Positions 42,439 to 51,938 of a stretch of 63,270 bases of DNA are shown one piece after another. Position numbers and translations under genes: made by a program. This DNA comes from JBCBTJ01 sp039818665 (lineage in GTDB: Bacteria; Pseudomonadota; Alphaproteobacteria; Caulobacterales; Hyphomonadaceae), in assembly GCA_039818665.1 (NCBI GenBank), contig JBCBTJ010000012.1, positions 1-63,270 of the forward strand, written 5' to 3'. Under the pieces are notes generated by a model that worked only from the letters and a program-made list of their open reading frames with translations, did no database searches and was not told the origin of the DNA. Numbering within the stretch: position 1 is the first letter of the stretch; every line of letters starts with the position of its first letter.

Positions 42439-44475
42439 ATGAGAAACGGAACATTGGCCGCCGGCCTCGCCGCGCTCGCGGGCTTGGAAGCGGCCGCTCA
42501 GACGGAAGCCGCTTCTGACGCCCAGGTCTTCACGCCCGACGATTTCACCCGGTTCGCGCCGAACACGGCGCTCGACATGGTGCGGGAGATTCCCGGTTTT
42601 TCGATTGAACGCGAGGACGATGATCGCGGCTTCGGCCAGGCCAGCGGCAATGTGCTGATCAACGGCCGGCGCATCTCCGGCAAGTCCAATGACGCGGTCG
42701 ACGTGCTCGGACGAATCCCAGCCAGCCGCGTTGTCCGGATCGAACTCGTCGATGGCGCGACCGTGGACATCCCCGGCATGTCCGGCCAGGTCGTCAATGT
42801 GATCTCGCAAGGCGGCGGGATCTCGGGCTCGTGGGAGTGGCGCGCCCGATTCCGCGAACAGCTTGAGCCGACCTTCCTGATCGGCGAAGGCTCGGTGTCG
42901 GGCGAGACCGGTCCGCTCGAATGGACATTCAGCTTTGAAAGCGAGTCCAATCGGTTCGGCGCCGACGGGCCGGAGCTGGTCTTCGACGGCATGCGAAATC
43001 TCACCGAGACCCGCGACGAGGACCGTCGCGGTTTTTTCGACGGCCCGCGCCTCTCCACCGGCCTCGTTTGGAACCGGGCCAACGGAGATGTCGGAAACTT
43101 CAACGCCGAGGTCGGCCTCGGTAATTTCGGGTTCAAAGAAAACAGCCTCCGATTTCCCTTCGACGGCGTCGACAGCGTCCGCCGCCTCGTCGACAGCGAG
43201 GACGAGTGGGACGCCGAAATCGGCGCGGATTACGAGTTCGGCTTGGGCCCGGGTCGCCTGAAACTGATCGGCCTCTACGCCGTCGAGGACGAAGAGTTCA
43301 CGTCCGATCTTTTCGAGCGGACCGTCGACGGCGCGCCGGCCACAGGCGGCGTCTTCGCGCGCGACACTTTTGAGAGCGAGACCATCGCCCGGGCCGAGTA
43401 TTCGCTCGCGCCCGCCGAAGGGCGCGACTGGCAGCTCGCTGTCGAAGGCGCATTGAACATCTTGGACGCGGAGTCCTCCCTTTTCGACCTTGAGCCCACC
43501 GGCGAGCTTGTCTCGATCGAGCTCAACAACGCCACCACACGCGTCGAGGAGCGCCGCGCCGAAGCCACGCTCACCCATGGCCGGCGGTTGACGAACGACC
43601 TCACGGTCCAGATCTCGCTCGGCGGCGAGTACTCCGAGATTTCTCAATCCGGCCCCGCCGGCCTCACCCGAGACTTCTTCCGCCCCAAGGGCTTCGTCTC
43701 GGCCGCTTGGAAAGCGACCTCTAACCTCTCGGTCAACGCCCGCGTCGAGCGAGAAGTCGGCCAGCTCAATTTCGGCGACTTCGTCTCGAGCGTGAACCTC
43801 AACAATGACAACGCCAATGCGGGCAATCCGGAGCTGGTGCCGGAACAGTCCTGGGTCGGCGAGATCGAGCTAGACCAACAGCTTGGCGAGACCGGCGCCG
43901 TCCAGGTGCGCGTCTATGGCGAACTGATCGAAGACATTATCGACCGCGTGCCCATCGGCTTGACTAGCGAGGGCCCCGGCAACCTGCCCTCGGCCGAGCG
44001 CTACGGCGTTGAACTCAACACGACCCTGAAACTCGACGGGATCGGCTGGAAAGGCGCGCAAATCGAGCTTGAAGCCGAGGCGCGCGAGTCCCGCGTCACT
44101 GATCCGCTGACCGGCGTGGACCGCCGGATCAGCCGCGACCTGGTCTCGCGCATTTTCGGCGAAGTGCGCTGGGACGTGCCCGACACAGACCTCGCCCTTA
44201 CGGTCGGGTACGATCAGTTCCGCAATGCGCGGACATTCCGGCTTGACGAGATCAACTTCTTCTCGGCTGTTCCCGGCTTCATGTTCGCCACCATCGAGCA
44301 TAAGGACATTTTCGGCCTGCAAGGCTTCATCGAAGTCGGCAATTTGTTGGAGTCCAACGAAGACTTCACCCGCGAAGTGTTCGAACCCCGCCGGGACGGG
44401 GCCCTCGCCTTTGTTGAAGACCGAAGCCAAACCTTCGGCCTGATTTTCACGATCGGTCTCGAGGGGACGTTCTAG
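42439..44475 (+). CDS. TonB-dependent receptor-like outer membrane protein
   Basis: A 678-residue outer membrane protein with a signal peptide (AGLAALAGLEAAAQ), a plug domain (ALDMVREIPGFSIE, NVLINGRRISGKSNDAVDVL, IELVDGATVDIPG) and a beta-barrel ending in phenylalanine (GLEGTF). Such receptors import siderophores, cobalamin or glycans; no ligand clue is present and no TonB box is evident. The ATG at 42439 has GGGGAGCGGGG upstream. It lies inside the division cluster, on the opposite strand, between murB and ddl, and its stop overlaps the murB stop (CTAG). Confidence 0.88.
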   Translation: MRNGTLAAGLAALAGLEAAAQTEAASDAQVFTPDDFTRFAPNTALDMVREIPGFSIEREDDDRGFGQASGNVLINGRRISGKSNDAVDVLGRIPASRVVRIELVDGATVDIPGMSGQVVNVISQGGGISGSWEWRARFREQLEPTFLIGEGSVSGETGPLEWTFSFESESNRFGADGPELVFDGMRNLTETRDEDRRGFFDGPRLSTGLVWNRANGDVGNFNAEVGLGNFGFKENSLRFPFDGVDSVRRLVDSEDEWDAEIGADYEFGLGPGRLKLIGLYAVEDEEFTSDLFERTVDGAPATGGVFARDTFESETIARAEYSLAPAEGRDWQLAVEGALNILDAESSLFDLEPTGELVSIELNNATTRVEERRAEATLTHGRRLTNDLTVQISLGGEYSEISQSGPAGLTRDFFRPKGFVSAAWKATSNLSVNARVEREVGQLNFGDFVSSVNLNNDNANAGNPELVPEQSWVGEIELDQQLGETGAVQVRVYGELIEDIIDRVPIGLTSEGPGNLPSAERYGVELNTTLKLDGIGWKGAQIELEAEARESRVTDPLTGVDRRISRDLVSRIFGEVRWDVPDTDLALTVGYDQFRNARTFRLDEINFFSAVPGFMFATIEHKDIFGLQGFIEVGNLLESNEDFTREVFEPRRDGALAFVEDRSQTFGLIFTIGLEGTF

Positions 44476-45398
44476 CGCAACCGCCCGATCCGGCGCACCT
44501 CCCAGCGCAGACTGACGCCCGACGCCTCCAGCACCCGCGCCCGCACCAGTTCGCCGAGCGCCTCCAGATCGGCCGCCGTCGCCTCGCCCGTGTTGATGAG
44601 GAAATTACAGTGCTTCTCCGAAACCTGCGCCCCGCCCACCGTGAGCCCCCGGCAGCCCGCCGCATCGATCAGCTTCCAAGCTGAGCGCTGGTCAGGCGTC
44701 CCGGGCGGGTCCGGATTGGCGAAGGTCGAGCCCGACGTCTTCTCGCGGATCGGCTGAGTCTCGGCCCGGCGCGCCTGCAGCGCTTCAATCTCGGCTCTCA
44801 CCGCCGCCGCGTCCGCGCCCCCCTCCCCTTTTAACCGCACAGCAGTCGCGATCGCGTCCGCCGGCAAGTCGCTGCGCCGATAGGTCAGGCCAAGCGCATT
44901 GGCCGCCAACGTGTTGCGGTCGCCCGCCCGGTCCACCACGTCGACATCGACCAGCACGTCTTTGAGCTCGCGCCCGTAGCATCCGGCGTTCGTCCGCAGC
45001 GCGCCGCCGATCGAGCCGGGCACGCCGGAGAGAAATTCGAGCCCGGCGATCCCCGCGCCCGCCGCGGCCTTGGCGACAGAAAGATCCAGCGCCCCGGCCC
45101 CCGCGATCAGTGTCTCCCCATCGACCGCTTCGACCCGGCCCCAGTGCTTTCCCGCAAGCCTGACGACCACGCCTTCGATCCCGCCATCGCGCACGATCAC
45201 ATTCGACCCGACGCCGAGCACCGTAACCGGGACCGCCGGATCGAGCGTGCGCAAGAAATCCGACAGATCCTCCTCGTCCGCCGGCAGAAACAGCGCGTCC
45301 GCCGGTCCGCCGACGCGGAACCAGGTATAGGGCGCGAGCGGCGCGTCTGCGATCAGTTTCCCGCGCGCCGCCGGCAGGGAAGCGAGGTCGAAGGCCAT
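44472..45398 (-). CDS. murB: UDP-N-acetylenolpyruvoylglucosamine reductase
   Basis: A 308-residue FAD enzyme making UDP-MurNAc. YTWFRVGGPADAL, VLGVGSNVIVRDGGI and LEFLSGVPGSIGGALRTNAGCYG are the FAD-binding blocks; YRRSDLP and EKHCNFLIN carry active-site residues. It resembles the type IIa (Tyr-loop lacking) alphaproteobacterial form. Neither murC nor murG precedes it; shc is the upstream neighbour, so the division cluster is broken at this end. Confidence 0.96.
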   Translation of the reverse strand: MAFDLASLPAARGKLIADAPLAPYTWFRVGGPADALFLPADEEDLSDFLRTLDPAVPVTVLGVGSNVIVRDGGIEGVVVRLAGKHWGRVEAVDGETLIAGAGALDLSVAKAAAGAGIAGLEFLSGVPGSIGGALRTNAGCYGRELKDVLVDVDVVDRAGDRNTLAANALGLTYRRSDLPADAIATAVRLKGEGGADAAAVRAEIEALQARRAETQPIREKTSGSTFANPDPPGTPDQRSAWKLIDAAGCRGLTVGGAQVSEKHCNFLINTGEATAADLEALGELVRARVLEASGVSLRWEVRRIGRLR

Positions 45399-45441
45399 GA
45401 CGCGGGCTTAGTCCGATGCGCCCGCGGCGAAAAGAGGGCCG

Positions 45442-47475
45442 CTATTCGGCTGTGAGCAACCGCCGCACCCGCCCCAGCGCCATAAGCGGGAAATAGTGCC
45501 GGTAGAGATTGTAGTTGATCATGAAGGCGCGCGAGAGCTCCGGGCCCTGCTTCAGCCGGTCTTGCAATAAGGGATCGGTCAGCTTGATCGTCGCCCCGAC
45601 GCCATAGCCCGGAAAGCCGGTGCCGGTGTATTCGGGCTCTTCCCAGGTGCCATTCGTCTGCCGGTCCAGCAGGAACGCCACCCCGCGATCCATCGCCTCC
45701 TCATAGCCCGCGCCGGCGCCCAAGGCCGCCAGCCCCATCAGCGCCCAAGCGGTCTGCGACGCGGTCGATTTGCCGACGCCCATCTTGTCCGGCGCCATAT
45801 AGGACTCGCAGCTCTCACCCCAGCCGCCGTCCTCGTTCTGAACCGAGACGAGCCAATCGGCGGCGCGCCGCACATAGGGCGAGGACATATCTTCGCCAAT
45901 GGCGTCGAGCGCCGGCAGCACCGCGCCGGCGCCATAGACATAATTGACGCCCCACCGGCCGAACCAGGCGCCGTTGTCCTCTTGCTCGAGCTTCAGATAC
46001 TCCAAGGCGCGGGCAATGTTCGGATGGTCGGCGGAGAAGCCAAGCTTGCCGAACGCCTCCACAATATGGGCCGTCACATCCACGGAGGGCGGGTCGAGCG
46101 CTTCGCCGAAGTCGCAAAACGGAATCTTGGTGACGATCGTCTTGTCATTGTCCTTGTCGAACGCGCCCCAGCCGCCGCCCTTGCACTGCATCGCGAACAA
46201 CCAATTCACGCCGCGCTGGATCGCGGTCTCGATACCGCGCGCCTTCCAGTCTGGATCATCCCGGAATTGCGAGAGCACGATCAGGGCTACAGCAGTGTCG
46301 TCCGTATCCGGATAATACGCATTCGCATATTCGAAGGCCCAGCCGCCGGGCTCTGTCTTCGGCAGTTTTACAGACCAGTCGCCCGGCTTCAGCACTTGCT
46401 GGTCCATGATCCAGCCGGCTGCTTTCTCGATGTGCTCGGGATATTCGCCCTCAAGCTCGGCGTCGTCATAGGCGAGCAGCGCAAGCACAGTGTCCCAGAC
46501 CGGCGAGACCGAGGCCTGGATATAAGTCGCCTCGCCCTTGTCGACGCGCCAACGCGGATCATCCAACGCGCCGAGGGCGGCTTTCATGTTCGGATGCTCC
46601 GGGCTGAAGCCCTCGAAATGCATGGCCATCACGCCATAGATCCAAGGCGGTTGGATGCCGCCCCAGACCCCGTCGCCGTCTTGATGGCGGAGGATCCAGC
46701 CGAGCGTCGCCTCGCGCGCGCTCTTGCGCCAGGGCGCGATCCCCGCCGACTGGCCCACATGCAGCACCCTGTCCGCAGCGCGAAAGAAACTGTTCCAAAA
46801 CCCGCCGTCCGGCGTCTTCGGCAAGGAATAATCGAACGCCTTGCGTCCATTGGGGAACAGCTCGTCGAGCCGCCGGTCCGCCGGCAGCGCCCGCGAAGGC
46901 CGCCGCGCGCTCAAGAGCGCGATCGGCATCAGCGTCGCCCGCGCCCATTGCGCGAAATTGTAGATCGAGAACGGAAACCAGTTCGGAAACCGGATCACTT
47001 CCGGGGGAATGTTCGGCGTCTCGGTCCACGGCCATTCATCGATCAGCGCCAACCAATAGCGCGTGAAGACCCGCACATTGCGCAGACCGCCCTTGGAGGC
47101 GATCCAGTCGCGCGTCTGAACCATGCGCGGATCGTCTTTTGGAACGCCGACGCAGCGCAGCGCGGCATAAGCCTCCACCGTCGTATTAATATCGCCGGCA
47201 GGCGCCTCGTGGAAAATCTCCCAAGCCCCATCTTCGCGCCGCTGGTCCCACAGCGACTGCGCCAGACGCGGCATAAGATGGTGGTCTTCCTGTCCGATCA
47301 CCCAGAGGCATAGGATCCACTGCGCCTCCATGCAGGAGTTCGACTCCAGCTGCCCGACCCAATACCCCTCCGGCGCCTGGCGCTCGGCCAGCCAGCCGCC
47401 CGCCTCTTCGATGGCGCCGGTCAGGCGGGCTTGGAAGTTGGAATCGCGCGTGTTGGTTCGCAGCTCATCAAGCAT
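45442..47475 (-). CDS. shc: squalene-hopene cyclase
   Basis: A 677-residue triterpene cyclase producing hopene or hopanol for hopanoid membrane lipids, on the inner membrane. The protonating acid motif is DTDD in YYPDTDDTAVALIVL; several QW repeats are visible (QEDNGAWFGRWG, QNEDGGWGESC, QTNGTWEEPEYTGTGFP). I prefer the ATG at 47475 with AAGGTGG upstream over the GTG three codons earlier. Other hopanoid genes such as hpnC-hpnE are not in the window. Confidence 0.95.
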   Translation of the reverse strand: MLDELRTNTRDSNFQARLTGAIEEAGGWLAERQAPEGYWVGQLESNSCMEAQWILCLWVIGQEDHHLMPRLAQSLWDQRREDGAWEIFHEAPAGDINTTVEAYAALRCVGVPKDDPRMVQTRDWIASKGGLRNVRVFTRYWLALIDEWPWTETPNIPPEVIRFPNWFPFSIYNFAQWARATLMPIALLSARRPSRALPADRRLDELFPNGRKAFDYSLPKTPDGGFWNSFFRAADRVLHVGQSAGIAPWRKSAREATLGWILRHQDGDGVWGGIQPPWIYGVMAMHFEGFSPEHPNMKAALGALDDPRWRVDKGEATYIQASVSPVWDTVLALLAYDDAELEGEYPEHIEKAAGWIMDQQVLKPGDWSVKLPKTEPGGWAFEYANAYYPDTDDTAVALIVLSQFRDDPDWKARGIETAIQRGVNWLFAMQCKGGGWGAFDKDNDKTIVTKIPFCDFGEALDPPSVDVTAHIVEAFGKLGFSADHPNIARALEYLKLEQEDNGAWFGRWGVNYVYGAGAVLPALDAIGEDMSSPYVRRAADWLVSVQNEDGGWGESCESYMAPDKMGVGKSTASQTAWALMGLAALGAGAGYEEAMDRGVAFLLDRQTNGTWEEPEYTGTGFPGYGVGATIKLTDPLLQDRLKQGPELSRAFMINYNLYRHYFPLMALGRVRRLLTAE

Positions 47476-47515
47476 GGACGCCACCTTATCCAGACTGTTG
47501 CGGGGCTGAACCGCC

Positions 47516-48298
47516 TCAAGCGTTCTTGATCGTCAACCCGCCATCGACGGGGATGACCGCGCCCGTCAAGAAGCTCGCTGCAGGCAGCACGACGGACAGG
47601 GTGATGTTCGCCACTTCCTCCGGGACGCCGTAGCGGCGCATGGGCACGCGGCGCTTGGCGTAGATCTCTTTGTGCTCTTCGGGGATCGCCTCGGTGATGC
47701 CCGTGCGGATCGGGCCGGGACAGATGCAGTTCACGGTGATCCCTTCGCGGCCGAGATCCACGGCGAGCCCGCGGGTCAGTCCGATCACGCCGTGCTTGGC
47801 GGCCACATAAGGGCTGTTGCCCGGCGTCGCGCCAAGACCTTCAGTCGAGGCCACATTGACGATCCGCGCCGCGTCGGATTTTCGCAAATGCGGCATCGCC
47901 GCCCGGATGATCCGCTGATGCGCGGAAAGCATCACCTCGAGCGTCGGCCCCCAACTGTCCTCATAGCTCTCCTCGGCGACATCGCCCGGGATCGCAAAGC
48001 CGGCATTGTTGACCACAATGTCGAGCCCGCCGAAGTGCGACGCCGCTTCGTCGACCACGCGCTTGATCGCGTTATGATCGCTGACGTCCAGCGCCCATGC
48101 CTTCGCCGTCTTGAACCCGGCCGCCTCGATCTCCGCGACCACCGCGTCGCAGGCCTCCTGGCGGAGGTCCGTCACCGCGACATTGGCGCCCTCGCGCGCG
48201 AACAGATGCGCGGTCGCCCGGCCCATCCCGCTCGCCGCGCCGGTGATGATCGCCGTGCGCCCCGCGATCGATCGATTAAGCTCCTGATACGGCTCCAT
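47516..48298 (-). CDS. SDR family NAD(P)-dependent oxidoreductase
   Basis: A 260-residue classical short-chain dehydrogenase. The cofactor motif is TGAASGMGRATA, the NNAG motif is VVNNAGFAI, and the active site is YVAAK with serine in VNVASTEG. The C-terminal half (NCICPGPIRTGIT) is typical. GGGGAGG precedes the ATG. The substrate is unknown; it lies between shc and glsA, 27-40 bases from each, and could be co-transcribed with either. Confidence 0.91.
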   Translation of the reverse strand: MEPYQELNRSIAGRTAIITGAASGMGRATAHLFAREGANVAVTDLRQEACDAVVAEIEAAGFKTAKAWALDVSDHNAIKRVVDEAASHFGGLDIVVNNAGFAIPGDVAEESYEDSWGPTLEVMLSAHQRIIRAAMPHLRKSDAARIVNVASTEGLGATPGNSPYVAAKHGVIGLTRGLAVDLGREGITVNCICPGPIRTGITEAIPEEHKEIYAKRRVPMRRYGVPEEVANITLSVVLPAASFLTGAVIPVDGGLTIKNA

Positions 48299-48324
48299 GT
48301 CCGCCTCCCCTTGTTGTCAGCTTG

Positions 48325-49254
48325 CTAGTCGAAGACCGACCAGCCGGCCGCGTCCGTGAAATGCTCCAAAGCGGCCGAGCCCGCCAGGGACGTGCCCGCC
48401 GCGTTCAACCCCGGCGACCAAGCCGCCGCCGCGCCCCGCCCTGGCGCGACCACCAAAATCCCGCCGCCGACCCCGCTCTTGCCCGGCAGGCCGACGCGAA
48501 AGGCGAAATCGCCGGAATTGTCATAATGCCCGCAGGTCAGCATCACCGCATTGATCCGCCGGCACCGCTCCTCGGAGACGACCTGCGCGCCGCTCGCCGG
48601 ATCGCGCCCGCCATTGGCGAGAAACAGCCCGGCCCGCGCCAATTGCCGACAGCTCAGCGCCAGCGCGCATTGCCGGAAGTAGACCGACAACGCCGTCTCC
48701 ACCGGGTGGGTCAGATTGTCGAAGGCCGCCATGAAATAGGCGAGGCTCCGATTGCGCGCCCCGGTCGCCGCTTCGGACGCAGCGACGGCCTCGTCGATAT
48801 AAGCCGTGTCATCGCCCGCCCGCGCGCGCATGAACGCTAGCAGCGCCTCGACCGTCGCGTCCGCGCCCGCATCGCCGATGAGCCGGTCTGTGACAGCAAT
48901 GGCGCCCGCATTGATCAGCGGGTTGCGCGGCAGGCCGCCCTCGCTCTCTAGCTGGACGATGGAATTGAAGGGCGAGCCCGACGGCTCCCGCCCGACGCAG
49001 TTCCAAAGCCCCTCCCCGGCCCGCTGCAGCGCCATGGCGAGGGTGAAGACCTTCGAGACGGACTGGATCGAAAACGCGACGTCCGCATCCCCCGCCGCCG
49101 CCGTCTGGCCATCAAGCAGCGCGACGGCGAAGCCGAGCTTGTTCGGGTCCACCGCCGCGAGCGCTGGAATATAATCCGCCACCCGCCCCCGTCCGCGACA
49201 GGGCTCCGCCGCAGCGAGCGCGGCGTCGACCAAGCCCTGCAGATTAGCGCTCAC
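48325..49254 (-). CDS. glsA: glutaminase
   Basis: A 309-residue serine-dependent beta-lactamase-like glutaminase converting glutamine to glutamate and ammonia. The catalytic pair is in FSIQSVSKVFTLA (Ser and Lys); NPLINAGAIAVT and RNRSLAYFM are further signatures; the C-terminal LPGKSGVGGGILVV is conserved. Its ATG overlaps the stop of the MscS gene (ATGA). In other bacteria glutaminase supports acid resistance; co-expression with a mechanosensitive channel would suit a general stress role, but this is inference. Confidence 0.94.
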   Translation of the reverse strand: MSANLQGLVDAALAAAEPCRGRGRVADYIPALAAVDPNKLGFAVALLDGQTAAAGDADVAFSIQSVSKVFTLAMALQRAGEGLWNCVGREPSGSPFNSIVQLESEGGLPRNPLINAGAIAVTDRLIGDAGADATVEALLAFMRARAGDDTAYIDEAVAASEAATGARNRSLAYFMAAFDNLTHPVETALSVYFRQCALALSCRQLARAGLFLANGGRDPASGAQVVSEERCRRINAVMLTCGHYDNSGDFAFRVGLPGKSGVGGGILVVAPGRGAAAAWSPGLNAAGTSLAGSAALEHFTDAAGWSVFD

Positions 49255-50726
49255 GCCTCCTCCGACGTCGTCTTGCGCTCGCGCACCATCTCGACTTTCA
49301 GCGTCGACCCCGGCGTGATCTGGATGTCTTCGTGGCGCAGCGGGATGTCGATGCCGGCCTCTTTAAACTTGTCCCAGACCGACAACATCACTTCCGACCC
49401 GACATTGTTCACGCCGTTCTGGGGGTCGTCGATCCAAAACCGCGCTTCGATCTCCACCGCCTCGTCGCCGAACTCCATGACCAGGCATTTCGGCTCCGGA
49501 TCGTCCAGCACGCGCGGCACGGCTTTGGCCCCCTCCACCACCAGCCCCACCGCGGTCCTGAGGTCGGTCTCATACTCCACCCGAATGCGCCGTTTGATGC
49601 GCACTTTCTTGTCGGAATAGCTCCAGTTCACCACTTTGTCGGTGATCAGCATCTCATTGGGGATGAGGTGCTCTTTTCCGTCGCGCGTGATCACGCTGGC
49701 GTATCGAAGCCCCAGCGACTTCACCACGCCATAGGTCTCGTCCACTTCGATCACGTCGTTCGGCTTGATGGACCGGTCGGTCAGCAGGATCACGCCAGAG
49801 ATGAAATTCGCGACGATCTGCTGCATGCCGAAGCCGATGCCGACGCCGATCGCGCCGCCGAGCACGGCGAAGCCCGAGAGCGGGATGCCAAGCCCGGCGA
49901 GCGTCAACAGCGCCGCAGCGAAAAACAGCCCGATTTGAATGGCGTTGGACAATAAGATCCGAACCGAGGGCTCGACCTTTGGCAGCGTATCGACGCGCGT
50001 TTTCAGCCGCCGCGACAGCCAACTCGCCCCATAAAGGAACAGCGCCGCGGTCAGGATCGCCTGCACGATGAAGGGCGGATTGATCTGGCGGCCGCCATAA
50101 TAGGGCCCGATCGTGCTGAGCCAGGCCAAGGTCTCGTCCAACACGCCGAACGCATTGAGCACGGCGACCGCCCATCCGATCCACGCCACCGGACCGCGCA
50201 GCCCCTCCGGCAGGAAGGTCGTCGCCAGGCGGATGATCAGCCAGGCGGTCGCCAGCGACGTCGCGATGCGCACCAACGTGCTGTCCTGCCCCGCGCCGGT
50301 CATCGCCGACTGCGCGATCCAAAGCGCGCCGACCCACAGCGCCGGGCCGACCACGCGCGGCAAGGTCTCGTCCGCCCGCGCCCGCACGCCGGCCGGCAAT
50401 CGGTCGACGCCGAGACGCAGCAGCCGGCGGACCGGCCCGCCCAGGATCAATCCGATCATGATCGCGCCGACGGTCACCGCCGCCTGAACGCCGAGCGGCG
50501 CCAAGATCTCCGGCTGCAGCACGTTCTCCCGCGCCCACCCCATGGGATCAGAGAGGATCGGGTCGGCCCAATCGAACAAGCCCGCGGACTCGGCCGGCTC
50601 AGCTTCGGTTTCAACCGCCTCCGGGTCCGGCACGAAATAGAACTCGCCGTCCTCGCCTTGGACGATCTTCGCCGGCACGGCGCCCTCGGGCACAGGGCCC
50701 TGTTCGATTTCGGTCTCCGGCTCCAA
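49251..50726 (-). CDS. MscS family mechanosensitive ion channel
   Basis: A 491-residue channel with an N-terminal acidic extension, about five predicted membrane helices, the pore helix region LGGAIGVGIGFGMQQIVANF, and the beta domain (GVVKSLGLRYASVITRDGKE, LIPNEMLITDKVVNW). It opens under membrane tension to release solutes. No in-frame ATG precedes the protein; a TTG at 50726 has GGAG seven bases upstream and is the best start. It overlaps glsA by four bases. Confidence 0.92.
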   Translation of the reverse strand: MEPETEIEQGPVPEGAVPAKIVQGEDGEFYFVPDPEAVETEAEPAESAGLFDWADPILSDPMGWARENVLQPEILAPLGVQAAVTVGAIMIGLILGGPVRRLLRLGVDRLPAGVRARADETLPRVVGPALWVGALWIAQSAMTGAGQDSTLVRIATSLATAWLIIRLATTFLPEGLRGPVAWIGWAVAVLNAFGVLDETLAWLSTIGPYYGGRQINPPFIVQAILTAALFLYGASWLSRRLKTRVDTLPKVEPSVRILLSNAIQIGLFFAAALLTLAGLGIPLSGFAVLGGAIGVGIGFGMQQIVANFISGVILLTDRSIKPNDVIEVDETYGVVKSLGLRYASVITRDGKEHLIPNEMLITDKVVNWSYSDKKVRIKRRIRVEYETDLRTAVGLVVEGAKAVPRVLDDPEPKCLVMEFGDEAVEIEARFWIDDPQNGVNNVGSEVMLSVWDKFKEAGIDIPLRHEDIQITPGSTLKVEMVRERKTTSEEA

Positions 50727-50803
50727 GCCTGTCTCCGCAAAATGCTCCGTCTTCGGATCAGCGCTTTAACGCGTGTCGCGATCCGAAGCGAGTGACGCCC
50801 ATG

Positions 50804-51892
50804 TCACGCGAGGAGCCAGTCCATGATCTTCGCATTTTCCTCGCGCGGATAGGTATGGGACAGGTCCTCGATCTCGCGATAGATCACGGCCGCGCCGGCG
50901 GCCGATAAGGCCGCGTTCGCTTGGCGCGCCATATCGATGGGGAACATCCAGTCGAGCGCCCCATGCATCAGATAAATCGGCAGGTCTTTGAGCCGCTCGG
51001 TCGATGACATCGTCAACAGCATCGGATGAAACGCCGCCGAGCTCGGCGCCAGATGGGTGAAGCGCGAGCCCTCCCGAAGCCCGTGGACATAGCTGTACGT
51101 CCCCCCATCGCTCATGCCGGTCAGCAATTGGCGCGCCGGGTCCACCATCCAATGCTCGGCCACATAGGCCGCGATCTTCTCCAAGTTCGGCGTGTCTTCA
51201 TCGGGCCCGGTCAGCGACCAAGTGCCCTCGATCGAGGTTGGAGCGACGAGGATCGCGCCGCGCGCGCGCGCCTCTTTGACCCACGTCCAAAGATAATCCC
51301 GCCCATGCCCGGATCCGCCATGCAGCGCGAAGATCAGCGGATAGGCCTGCGCCGGATCGTAGTATTCGGGCACATAAAGCGAAAACCCGCCGCGCTCATC
51401 CTTCCCATTGCTGAAATGCCGCACGCCGACGCCGTCGCGGGCGGGATCAGCCTCCGCCAGCTTCGCCAACAGCGCCGCGTCGTCGCGAAACGCGTCTTCG
51501 AGGAAGAAGCGGCTGACAGCCGGCATGGAGCCGGCAATCGGATAGAGCGCCTCGGTCGCGCGCGTGTGGCGCCGCATCGACCGATAGGCTTTAAGCACGC
51601 CATTCGGATCGCCGACGGCCGCCTCAAGACCGTCAAAGGCCGCGCAAACCTCGCGTGCTGAGGTCTCCACTTGCTCGGCGAAACGTTTCAGATCGTCTGG
51701 CCAGCGCGCATCGGCGAATACAGCGAGCCCCGCCTCGACCGGCGCTTTGTATCGCAACACGGCTTCAACAAGCTGCGGCAGCCCCGGCGGATGAAGATGA
51801 CGCGCGGCGTAGGCGAGCGCGTCGAGGCCGGTCAGCGTCGGGGGCAGGATCGCCGTGATTGCGTCCAGCAAGCGTTCATTGTCATCCGCCAT
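50804..51892 (-). CDS. alpha/beta hydrolase, esterase/phospholipase-like
   Basis: A 362-residue hydrolase. The C-terminal domain has PLIFALHGGSGHGRDY (oxyanion region), the nucleophile elbow GMSDGG, MHGALDWMFP with the aspartate, and LSHTYPREE with the histidine. The first 160 residues are a helical extension without known motif. No signal peptide is seen. Substrate unknown; similar folds act on esters of short acids or on polyhydroxybutyrate. Confidence 0.82.
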   Translation of the reverse strand: MADDNERLLDAITAILPPTLTGLDALAYAARHLHPPGLPQLVEAVLRYKAPVEAGLAVFADARWPDDLKRFAEQVETSAREVCAAFDGLEAAVGDPNGVLKAYRSMRRHTRATEALYPIAGSMPAVSRFFLEDAFRDDAALLAKLAEADPARDGVGVRHFSNGKDERGGFSLYVPEYYDPAQAYPLIFALHGGSGHGRDYLWTWVKEARARGAILVAPTSIEGTWSLTGPDEDTPNLEKIAAYVAEHWMVDPARQLLTGMSDGGTYSYVHGLREGSRFTHLAPSSAAFHPMLLTMSSTERLKDLPIYLMHGALDWMFPIDMARQANAALSAAGAAVIYREIEDLSHTYPREENAKIMDWLLA

Positions 51893-51938
51893 CCAAAGGG
51901 CTTAGCCCGACGCACCTGCGCTGGCGAGCGATTAGGGC

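Noticed and set aside
42361..43647. A 428-codon open frame on the minus strand opposite the TonB-dependent receptor
   Set aside because: The receptor frame has a signal peptide, plug and barrel signatures; the opposite frame has none.
45982..47313. A 443-codon open frame on the plus strand opposite shc
   Set aside because: Squalene-hopene cyclase is complete with DTDD and QW motifs on the other strand.
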